In this document: positions 56,897 through 64,000 of the stretch, one piece after another
How positions within the stretch are numbered: the stretch's first letter is position 1
How the letters are laid out: every line of letters starts with the position of its first letter
Origin: a bacterium UBP14_UBA6098
Lineage (GTDB): Bacteria; UBP14; UBA6098
NCBI GenBank assembly: GCA_002428525.1
Contig: DIWU01000011.1
Span: 25,156-89,155, forward strand
Length of the DNA stretch: 64,000 bases
Direction: 5' to 3'
Notes under the pieces: model-generated
What the model saw: only the letters and a program-made list of their open reading frames with translations
Database searches by the model: none
What the model was told of the DNA's origin: nothing
Made by a program: the position numbers and the translations under genes

Positions 56897-57679
56897 ATGA
56901 ACTATTTCAATCGAAACAGATACTTTCGCCGCGAAACACAAGGCGGCGGCTCAGCGGTAGTAGGAATCATAGCGGTCACGATCGGTGTTTTCCTCATGCA
57001 GATGTTCGTGCCGCGTTTCACCTCGGCCTTTGCCCTCGATCCGGTCGAGGTCAGAACCGAACTAAAGCTATATCAATTAGTCACTTATATCTTTCTGCAC
57101 GGCGGTTTTTTCCATATCTTCTTCAACCTTTTCGTGCTCTATCTTTTCGGGCGCGAGCTCGAGGAGATGTGGGGCTCCGCGAAATTCCTATTCTACTATT
57201 TCTTCAGCGGCATCGGAGCCGGAGCGATCACAGCCCTCCTCTCGAATTATCCTGTGGTCGGCGCGAGCGGCGCTATCTACGGCCTACTTTTGGCCTACGG
57301 CTTGACCTTTCCAAATAGGACTCTGCTTCTTTGGTTTGTAATTCCGCTCAAGGCAAAGTATGCCGTTATCCTCTTCGGCTTGATCGAGTTCTTCGCAAGT
57401 ATGAGCACCGGCGGCGACGGTATCGCGCATCTAACCCACCTCGGCGGGATGATCTTCGGCGGCCTTCTGATGGCGATTTGGGGCCTTAATCGAACGCAGT
57501 ATAAAAAGCGCCAAAGCTCGATCTTAGATGAACTCGGCGGCGGAGCGATCAGTCCCGCAAACATCGATCGAATCCTCGACAAGGTTCTTCGCGAGGGGCC
57601 GGAATCTCTCACCGACGACGAGCGCGCGATATTGATCCGAGCGGGCAAGTTTTATAGTAAGAATTCAAATAGATTATGA
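56897..57679 (+). CDS. Rhomboid family intramembrane serine protease
   Basis: A 260-residue inner-membrane protease with six hydrophobic segments. Active-site residues are visible: S124 in GASGAIYG and H181 in HLTHLGG, with HIFFN (73-77) supplying the oxyanion side. The fold start ALDPVEV-LYQLVTYIFLHGGFFHIFFNLFVLYLFG is typical. The C-terminal cytoplasmic tail of about 65 residues contains ILDKVLREGPESLTDDERAIL, a short motif seen on many bacterial rhomboids. Substrates are unknown. Its stop overlaps the next ATG (ATGA). Confidence 0.93.
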   Translation: MNYFNRNRYFRRETQGGGSAVVGIIAVTIGVFLMQMFVPRFTSAFALDPVEVRTELKLYQLVTYIFLHGGFFHIFFNLFVLYLFGRELEEMWGSAKFLFYYFFSGIGAGAITALLSNYPVVGASGAIYGLLLAYGLTFPNRTLLLWFVIPLKAKYAVILFGLIEFFASMSTGGDGIAHLTHLGGMIFGGLLMAIWGLNRTQYKKRQSSILDELGGGAISPANIDRILDKVLREGPESLTDDERAILIRAGKFYSKNSNRL

Positions 57680-58785
57680 GCGCTAAGGTTTACTTCATCC
57701 CCGCGGAGGGTTCCGCTCTATCGACGATAGATAAGCTCGAGGCCCTCCTCGACCGGCTTGAAGTCCAATGGCTTTCTAAAGGCAAAGAGGTCGGCCTGAA
57801 GGTGCATTGGGGCGAGCGCGGCAATGTCACCTTTCTCCCGCCCGATTATACAATCGCTGTCGCGAAATTTGTGAAAAGCCGCGGCGCCCTCCCCTTCGTC
57901 TTCGACACGACCGCACTTTACCACGGCAGTAGAAGAACCGCCGTCGGCTCGCTCGCGGTGGCGGAGGATCACGGTTACGGCGCTTCGAATACCGGCGCGC
58001 CACTTCTTATCGCCGACGGGCCAACGGGCATTGACATCGTGCAAATCCCCACGCCCGAAGGGGCTGTTCATTTTGAGACAGTCAAGGTCGCCGGCCTCGT
58101 CGAAAAGGTCGGCGGAATAATAACGATTTCGCATTTCAAGGGGCATCTCGCGGCAGGTTTCGGCGGTGCGATCAAGAATATCTCGATGGGCATGGCCTCG
58201 CGCGCGACCAAGCAGAGGATGCACGCCGATGTCGCCCCGAGGCTCGACCCCAAAAAATGCATCCTTTGCGGGGAATGCGTTCGAGTATGTCCCGCGGGGG
58301 CCGTTAAAATCGAGCGAATGCCTGTTTTCGATAGAAAACTTTGTGTCGGTTGCGCGGAATGTATTGCAATTTGCCCCTCCGAAGCCCTCTCAATCCAATG
58401 GGGAAGCAAGGGCGCGGCCTTCTCGGAAAAGCTCGTCGAAACAGCCGCCGCGATATGCGCGAGAATGGCTGGGCGCATGCTTCACATTGTCGTTCTCGCG
58501 AATATCACTTCGGAATGCGATTGTTTTGGTGTCAAATTCGATAAAATTATGCCCGATATTGGGATATTAGTCTCGGAGGATGCGGTCGCTGTCGATATGG
58601 CCGCCTGCGACCTCTTCAATTCCTCCCCTACAATTGAATCGCACGGAATCCCTCCGAATACCGCGGATAAGATCACCGCGCTTCACCCAAATGTCAACTG
58701 GCGCCGCCAATTCGATCACGCCCTCCGCCTCGGAATGGGCGAAACCGATTATTCGCTAATACCACTAACCGAATATCTCGGATAG
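57676..58785 (+). CDS. DUF362 domain protein with two 4Fe-4S clusters
   Basis: A 369-residue cytoplasmic protein. Residues 1-180 and the C-terminal part form a DUF362 region (KVHWGERGNVTFLPP, GGIITISHFKGHLAAGFGGAIKNISMG). A ferredoxin insertion holds two motifs, CILCGECVRVCP and CVGCAECIAICP, so two 4Fe-4S clusters are expected. DUF362 proteins are thought to be iron-sulfur redox or maturation proteins of unknown role. It overlaps the rhomboid gene by four bases at the 5' end and the histidine kinase gene tail to tail by 21 bases. Confidence 0.9.
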   Translation: MSAKVYFIPAEGSALSTIDKLEALLDRLEVQWLSKGKEVGLKVHWGERGNVTFLPPDYTIAVAKFVKSRGALPFVFDTTALYHGSRRTAVGSLAVAEDHGYGASNTGAPLLIADGPTGIDIVQIPTPEGAVHFETVKVAGLVEKVGGIITISHFKGHLAAGFGGAIKNISMGMASRATKQRMHADVAPRLDPKKCILCGECVRVCPAGAVKIERMPVFDRKLCVGCAECIAICPSEALSIQWGSKGAAFSEKLVETAAAICARMAGRMLHIVVLANITSECDCFGVKFDKIMPDIGILVSEDAVAVDMAACDLFNSSPTIESHGIPPNTADKITALHPNVNWRRQFDHALRLGMGETDYSLIPLTEYLG

Positions 58786-61203
58786 TTTCCGAGCTATCTG
58801 GGAGGCCTTGAAGGGCTTTTCGATGAAACCGGCGAGGCCGGTCTCGAAGGCCTCGATGGTCTCGAGTTCGTCGGAATATCCTGTGACGACTACAACCGGT
58901 ATCTCCGGCCAATAATCGCGTATCTTCTCTAAGGTTTGCAACCCGGAAAGGCCGGGCATAACCATATCCAAAAGAATTGCGTCGATAACCGATTCCTCGC
59001 TGACGAGGTATTCGATAGCCTCCGCGCCGCTCGAGACTGTGATCGGTTCGTAACCGAGCTGTTGCAGGATGCTCGACAGAACATTTTGAATGATCTTCTC
59101 GTCATCGACGATCATCACGCGCTTGTTCGATTTCGAGATAAGGCCGAAATCGGCCGAGCCGCCGCCCATCTCCGTTTCGCGTTCGATGATCGGGAAGAGC
59201 ATCTTGATCGTCGTGCCTTTATCCGCCTCGCTTTGGATTGTGATATTCCCGCCGTGCGAGGTGACAATCGAGTGAGTGATGGCCAGCCCGAGGCCGGTTC
59301 CCTCCCCGCGTTCCTTAGTAGTATAGAAGGGATCGAAGATGCGCGGCAAAATAACCGGGTCTATCCCCCTGCCCGAGTCCTTGACCGAAAGCTCGACATT
59401 CGGCCCGGGAGCGGCCCCCGGGTTGTCGCGAATGAAGCGCTCATCCACAGAGAAATTCCTCGTTGAGACGAGTATCTCACCGCCGTCGGGCATAGCCTCG
59501 CGGGAGTTCAAGATCAGCTTGGTTATCGCCTGTTCGAGCTGAGCCGGATCGGCGTAGATCGCTCCGATCGATTCATCGAAATCCGATCGAAGCGTGAAGG
59601 ATTCATCGAGCTCCGGCGCCGCTTTTCCAACCGAGCGCGCCGCAATCTCGTTCAGATCGACGACCTCGAATTCCAACTTACTACGGCGGGCGTAATCCGA
59701 CAGGCCTCTCGTCAGCTCGACAGCCTTGTGCGCCGCGCTGATTATGACATCGATATAGGCCTCCACCTCGGCGTTATCTCCGATGCTCTCCTTTGCAAGC
59801 GCGGCCGCACCGGATATCCCCTCAAGAATACTGCCGAAATCGAGCGCGACACCACCGGCAAACACCTCGAGGGATTCGTCCTTCGCGACACGCGCCAAGC
59901 GGTCGATCAGCCGGTTTCGCTCTGTAATATCGCGGACGACATGGAGAATAACCTCGCCGTCGATATTTGCAAACCGACTGGTGATATCGACATCGATGGA
60001 GCTACCGTCGTCGGCGATTATCTTCGACTGGAAATGGACGCTGTCGCCATCCTTGAGCCAAGCGAGTTGCCTGAGGGAAACCTCCCTTCGCGCCGGATCG
60101 AAAAGGGAATGAAACGAGAACCCGATCAGCTCGTCGAGCGAGATCCCGGCCATCCGCGCCGCGGCGGGGTTGGCCTTGATTATCCTGCCCTCGGTGTTCG
60201 TGAGCAGAATAGCATCGTTTGTGTTCTCGAAAAGAAGCTCAATACAACGATTGCTCGTCCTCGGTCTTTCAGATTCGGCAAGCTCGATTATAGCCAAACA
60301 CTTGCCCGTTTCGAGAACACTCGGCACAATCGCAATCTTAGCGGGTCTCTCGGAAAAAACAGTTAAAAGCTCAGCGGAGACGCCTTGGACCTTCGCGGGG
60401 TCTTCCGAGACTATCGATTCGAGCAGTTTTACCGCTTCGGCTCTATCCGAGGGAACGATCATATCCGGGAAAGAGGCGATTTTGCCGCCCATCCTGCCAA
60501 TCAACCTCGTCATGGCCTCATTGGCGAACTCGATCTTGTCGCCCGAAAGAACCGCCGCCGGCGAGGGCAGGGCCTTCGCAAGCTCCTTGAAAAAGCTGTC
60601 TAACCTCTCCTCGATCCGAATCAGTGAGCGGTCAATGCTCTGGAATATCATTCGGACAGCGGGGCGATCCTCGAAGATCGCGTTAGCGCAGATCATGAGG
60701 AAGGGCGAAGGGTTGCCCTCGTTGTCGAGAAGGTGCACCTCGGCCGAGCCGACCCTGTCTCCCCTTTCGAGGCAAAACCGAATCGATTCCGCGGCTATAT
60801 TTCTGTCCACGAGATGGAACAAGTCTTCGATATTCTCCGGATGGCTCGAATGATACCCGAGTTTTTCGATATCGCCGGCACAATCGAGTATCGCGCCGGA
60901 GCTGTCCACAAAAAGCACAATATCCGGCATATGGGCGTAGTAGCCCTGAAGTCCGCCGTCGGTATCAAGAAGTCCTTCGAACTCGCCCCGCCGATCGAGC
61001 CTTCGAGCTCGAACCCTGTAAACAAAGGAGATATAGGCCAGAGCCGCAAAGGCCGTCCAAATAACAATCAACGAAGGCATTCGTCCGAGGCCGAGGAGAA
61101 TCGTAACAGAAGCAATAACACAGATCGCTCCGAGAAACAGGGGTATCGACACACCGCTCTTAGTCTCAGTTTGAATTGGCCTATTTCGTGAAATATCTTT
61201 CAT
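58765..61203 (-). CDS. Hybrid PAS sensor kinase with degenerate phospho-acceptor site and receiver domain
   Basis: An 812-residue inner-membrane signalling protein. Two N-terminal helices (about 20-66) are followed by three PAS-like domains (about 80-195, 200-310, 315-440), a dimerisation region, an ATPase domain and a C-terminal receiver (about 690-812). The ATPase boxes are intact: LILNSREAM, DSGRGID, FDPFYTTK, GEGTGLGL. The receiver has D746 in LLDMVMPG and the late Lys in IEKPFK. The H-box reads GGVALDFGSIL where related kinases have GGxAHDFNNLL: residue 454 is Leu (CTC) instead of His. It may be a pseudokinase, phosphatase or ATP-dependent switch. It converges with the DUF362 gene. Confidence 0.9.
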   Translation of the reverse strand: MKDISRNRPIQTETKSGVSIPLFLGAICVIASVTILLGLGRMPSLIVIWTAFAALAYISFVYRVRARRLDRRGEFEGLLDTDGGLQGYYAHMPDIVLFVDSSGAILDCAGDIEKLGYHSSHPENIEDLFHLVDRNIAAESIRFCLERGDRVGSAEVHLLDNEGNPSPFLMICANAIFEDRPAVRMIFQSIDRSLIRIEERLDSFFKELAKALPSPAAVLSGDKIEFANEAMTRLIGRMGGKIASFPDMIVPSDRAEAVKLLESIVSEDPAKVQGVSAELLTVFSERPAKIAIVPSVLETGKCLAIIELAESERPRTSNRCIELLFENTNDAILLTNTEGRIIKANPAAARMAGISLDELIGFSFHSLFDPARREVSLRQLAWLKDGDSVHFQSKIIADDGSSIDVDITSRFANIDGEVILHVVRDITERNRLIDRLARVAKDESLEVFAGGVALDFGSILEGISGAAALAKESIGDNAEVEAYIDVIISAAHKAVELTRGLSDYARRSKLEFEVVDLNEIAARSVGKAAPELDESFTLRSDFDESIGAIYADPAQLEQAITKLILNSREAMPDGGEILVSTRNFSVDERFIRDNPGAAPGPNVELSVKDSGRGIDPVILPRIFDPFYTTKERGEGTGLGLAITHSIVTSHGGNITIQSEADKGTTIKMLFPIIERETEMGGGSADFGLISKSNKRVMIVDDEKIIQNVLSSILQQLGYEPITVSSGAEAIEYLVSEESVIDAILLDMVMPGLSGLQTLEKIRDYWPEIPVVVVTGYSDELETIEAFETGLAGFIEKPFKASQIARKLSEIFG

Positions 61204-61230
61204 AGAATTCGCGTTGAAGTTTCATCGCAT

Positions 61231-61259
61231 AAAATAACATCTTAAAATTAATTTGGCAA
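61231..61259 (-). promoter_or_regulatory. Predicted promoter of the hybrid kinase gene
   Basis: On the minus strand TTGCCA and TATTTT are separated by 17 bases, with a leader of about 20 bases lacking a clear ribosome site. Confidence 0.45.
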
Positions 61260-61343
61260 TATAAAAAAGACATCTGGGGAAATTTTGGAATATTCTTTCA
61301 TTTTGCAAAATAATTATCATATTTTTATTTCAGGAGGACTACT

Positions 61344-62081
61344 ATGGAAATCTTCTTCGGCGGGACAGGCTCCGGTTATGCCTCGGCCAAGCGCAAACCG
61401 AGTTGCATCATTATTTCAAACGACGAAACGAGTTTCGTCCTCGATTGCGGCGACGGCGCCGTCGGCTCGCTATTTTCGAGGGACATGGACAAGGTCGATG
61501 CGCTCGCGATTTCTCATATGCACCCCGACCATTCGGGCGGTCTCCCCTTTTTCGTGCAAACACTCCATTTGCGAAGGCGTTCACGCCCGTTTCGGCTTTT
61601 TGTGCCGGAGAATATCGACTTCATCGCGAAATCGCTGATCCACAGCTATCTTTTTCCAAAGAGTTTGAGCTTCGCGCTGGAGATTTTGCCAATCGAAGCT
61701 AACTCCCCCTTCATCTCCGGCGGCCTCGAGGTCACCGCCTTTGCGAACAATCATATGGCTATTCACAGCGAAGACTTGTTGCACCATCCGGAGCTAAGCG
61801 GCGCATCATTCTCGTTCGCGGTTGTCGAGGGCGGCGAGAGAATCGTTTATTCGTCGGATATCTTCGATGTCGAAGACCTTCGCGGGCCGCTGGCCGATGG
61901 TGCGGACCTCCTGATCTGCGAGGCGGCGCATATCGACCTGACCGCCCTTCGAGGCTTCCTGAGCGAATATAAAATCGGAAGGGTTGTTTTGACCCATATT
62001 CCCGACAACGCTTTGATCGAAGGGGATTGGGAGCAGGCCTTCGACGGCCTTTCTATGCGCCTTCAAAAATTTATGGCATAA
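61344..62081 (+). CDS. Metallo-beta-lactamase-fold hydrolase, RNase Z-like
   Basis: A 245-residue cytoplasmic enzyme. The metal motif H58-x-H60-x-D62-H63 lies in ISHMHPDHSGGLP; YSSDIFDVEDL supplies the bridging Asp and VVLTHIPDN the last His. The start MEIFFGGTGSGYAS resembles RNase Z and related phosphodiesterases (GxGTGxxx), but the protein is shorter than standard RNase Z and lacks an obvious exosite arm. Substrate, whether tRNA 3' ends or a small-molecule phosphodiester, is not decided. The ATG follows AGGAGGACTACT. Confidence 0.82.
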   Translation: MEIFFGGTGSGYASAKRKPSCIIISNDETSFVLDCGDGAVGSLFSRDMDKVDALAISHMHPDHSGGLPFFVQTLHLRRRSRPFRLFVPENIDFIAKSLIHSYLFPKSLSFALEILPIEANSPFISGGLEVTAFANNHMAIHSEDLLHHPELSGASFSFAVVEGGERIVYSSDIFDVEDLRGPLADGADLLICEAAHIDLTALRGFLSEYKIGRVVLTHIPDNALIEGDWEQAFDGLSMRLQKFMA

Positions 62082-62150
62082 TTTCTTAGTTATATATATC
62101 TTAAATAAATACTCAGGTTGTTGTCTTGTATAACTTAGCGGAGTTTGAGC

Positions 62151-64000
62151 ATGCCAAACCTATCGAAATTCACCGAAGGCTCGATAGAGCTTATCAACAA
62201 AGCCCGCGAGGCGGCCCTCGACAATAGAAACAGCCAACTCGAGCCGCTTCACCTGCTGATACGAATCGCCGAGGACAAGAGCGGAATCGGCGCAAAGCTC
62301 CTCGGTATGATCGCGCTCGATCCGACTGAGGTTTTCCATAAGGCCAAGCAGGTTTTGGCGCAGATTCCAGTGCTGTCGGAGACCCCCGACGAGCTTTTCT
62401 TCTCGATCGAGACCACTCGACTTCTCGAGAACGCCGAGACCGAGGCCGCGCGTTTCAAGGACGAGTTCGTCTCGGTGGAACATATCATCCTCGCCATGGT
62501 CAAGGGCGATCAATCCCCCGCCGGGTCGATACTTCGCGAGCTTGGCGCAACCGAGGCCTATATCCTTCGAGCACTCAAACAGATTCGCGGACACACCCGC
62601 GTCACCGATCAGAACCCCGAGGCAAAGTATCAAGCCCTCGAAAGATACGGGATCGACTACACTAAACTCGCCGAGAGCGGCAAGCTCGATCCGGTGATCG
62701 GGCGGCAGGACGAGATCCGCCGAGTGATGAAGGTGCTTTCACGCCGAACGAAAAACAACCCCGCGCTGATCGGCGAGCCGGGCGTCGGAAAGACGGCGAT
62801 AGTCGAGGGCCTCGCCCAGAAGATCGTCGCCGGCGATGTCCCCGAGAGCCTCAAAAATGCGCGCCTCGTTCAGCTCGATTTGGGAAGGCTCATCGCGGGC
62901 GCTAAATTCCGAGGCGAGTTCGAGGACAGGCTGAAATCCTTCCTCAAAGAGGTTATCGAGTCGGAGGGCAAGATCATCCTCTTCATCGATGAAATGCACA
63001 CTATCGTTGGCGCCGGAGCCGCGGAGGGCGCTCTGGACGCCTCCAATATGCTCAAACCTCCCCTCGCGAGAGGCGAGCTTCGAGCCATCGGCGCGACCAC
63101 CTTCGACGAATACCGCAAGTATATCGAAAAAGACCCCGCTTTCGAGCGCCGCTTCGCCCCGATAACCATCGAGGAAAACACCGTCGCGGAGACAATCTCC
63201 ATCCTCCGCGGCCTGAAGGAAAAATACGAGATCCACCACGGCGTGACGATCTCCGACGACGCGATCGTCCTCTCTGCAAAGCTCTCGGACAGATATATCT
63301 CCGGCAGATTCCTCCCCGACAAAGCGATAGACCTCATCGACGAGGCGGCGGCAAACCTCCGCATCGACCTCTTTTCCCAACCCGCGGAGCTGGACGAGGT
63401 CGAAAAGACTATCCAACAGCTCGAAATCGAGCGGCACGGCCTCGAAAAGGGCGGCAACAAGGACAAAATCGAGGTTATCGATAAGGAGATCGCAAAGCTC
63501 ACCTCCCAAAGAAACACACTTCGCGCCAAATGGCTCATCGAGAAAGAGATAATCGGCAAGATCGGCGAGATTCAGGGGCGCATCGATATGGCGAAAACCG
63601 AGCTGGAGCAAGCCGAACGCTCCGGCGACCTCGAGGCCGCGGCGAGAATCAAGTATGGCGCGATTATCGCGCTTCAGAGCATGCTCGACGAACAGCGAGG
63701 CAAGCTCGCCGAGGAGCAACGCGAGGGCGCTATGCTTCGCGAGGAGGTCACCGGCGAGGATATCGCCGAGGTGCTTTCGAGCTGGACTGGAATTCCGGTC
63801 GCAAAACTCACCGAGGCCGAAACAGAGAAACTCCTTCGCCTCGAGGACGAACTCAAGCATCGCGTGATCGGGCAGGATAAGGCCGTCGAGGCCGTGGCCG
63901 ATGTCGTCCGCTCCGCGAGGGCCGGGCTTTCCGACCCCAACAAACCGCTCGGGAGCTTTATTTTCCTCGGAAGCACCGGTGTCGGCAAGACCGAGCTTGC
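62151..64000 (+). CDS. clpB: ATP-dependent chaperone ClpB (3' partial)
   Basis: Hexameric AAA+ disaggregase working with DnaK. The first 616 codons are inside the window. Order seen: double Clp-N domain ([36 protein letters not shown]), NBD1 with Walker A GEPGVGKT from residue 208 and Walker B ILFIDE, a coiled-coil middle domain of about 120 residues that separates ClpB from Clp[20 protein letters not shown], and the start of NBD2 with [11 protein letters not shown] from residue 607 (the usual residue is Pro where Ser is here). ATG follows GGAG. No heat-shock (CIRCE or sigma-32) signal was recognised in the 70 bases upstream. Confidence 0.96.
   Translation, partial: MPNLSKFTEGSIELINKAREAALDNRNSQLEPLHLLIRIAEDKSGIGAKLLGMIALDPTEVFHKAKQVLAQIPVLSETPDELFFSIETTRLLENAETEAARFKDEFVSVEHIILAMVKGDQSPAGSILRELGATEAYILRALKQIRGHTRVTDQNPEAKYQALERYGIDYTKLAESGKLDPVIGRQDEIRRVMKVLSRRTKNNPALIGEPGVGKTAIVEGLAQKIVAGDVPESLKNARLVQLDLGRLIAGAKFRGEFEDRLKSFLKEVIESEGKIILFIDEMHTIVGAGAAEGALDASNMLKPPLARGELRAIGATTFDEYRKYIEKDPAFERRFAPITIEENTVAETISILRGLKEKYEIHHGVTISDDAIVLSAKLSDRYISGRFLPDKAIDLIDEAAANLRIDLFSQPAELDEVEKTIQQLEIERHGLEKGGNKDKIEVIDKEIAKLTSQRNTLRAKWLIEKEIIGKIGEIQGRIDMAKTELEQAERSGDLEAAARIKYGAIIALQSMLDEQRGKLAEEQREGAMLREEVTGEDIAEVLSSWTGIPVAKLTEAETEKLLRLEDELKHRVIGQDKAVEAVADVVRSARAGLSDPNKPLGSFIFLGSTGVGKTEL

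Overview
The window is a chromosomal stretch of a diderm (Gram-negative-type) bacterium that I cannot place in a well-known phylum. An outer membrane is indicated by lpxB, several outer-membrane beta-barrels, OmpA-type proteins, and secreted proteins with Type IX secretion (T9SS)-like C-terminal sorting domains. The secreted proteins resemble those of FCB-related or neighbouring candidate phyla. Archaeal-type gatD/gatE and an archaeal-looking phosphoglucosamine mutase argue against ordinary Bacteroidetes. No plasmid, phage, transposase or CRISPR features were seen. Translation uses the standard bacterial code, with many TTG and GTG starts.

Layout. (1) 1-2.9 kb: end of a glmM-like mutase followed by glmS, making amino-sugar precursors. 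(2) 2.9-5.0 kb: a secreted T9SS cargo gene bracketed by two copies of a cloverleaf-shaped repeat. (3) 5.0-7.8 kb: a tightly overlapping operon of ECF sigma factor, zinc-finger anti-sigma, YbjQ-like protein, YhfC-like membrane protease and a periplasmic protein. (4) 7.9-8.2 kb: a cold-shock gene with its own promoter. (5) 8.2-28.3 kb: a probable 20-kb operon on the minus strand. It encodes two giant Ig-repeat surface proteins, then two paralogous outer-membrane proteins joining a PorV-like barrel to several OmpA modules. (6) 28.3-31.2 kb: scpA-scpB-rluB-murI. (7) 31.3-36 kb: small envelope and redox genes. (8) 36.2-39.6 kb: gatE-gatD. (9) 39.9-41.9 kb: tRNA-Thr and an oligoendopeptidase. (10) 41.9-55.1 kb: the spc/alpha ribosomal operon (rpsQ to rplQ, with secY, adk, map, infA, rpoA), apparently running on into a small membrane protein, a Gfo/Idh/MocA oxidoreductase and lpxB. 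(11) 55.2-56.1 kb: tRNA-Ala and fabG. (12) 56.4-58.8 kb: a DUF494-like gene, rhomboid protease and DUF362 ferredoxin-like protein. (13) 58.8-61.2 kb: a hybrid histidine kinase whose phospho-accepting His is replaced by Leu. (14) 61.3-64 kb: a metallo-beta-lactamase-fold enzyme and the first two-thirds of clpB, cut by the window edge.

The strongest candidates for something undescribed are the 20-kb giant-adhesin/PorV-OmpA operon with its alternating two-module repeat, the structured repeat pair with a compensatory base change, the kinase lacking its phospho-acceptor, and bacterial GatDE. Promoters, modules and functions were read by eye; no database search was run.
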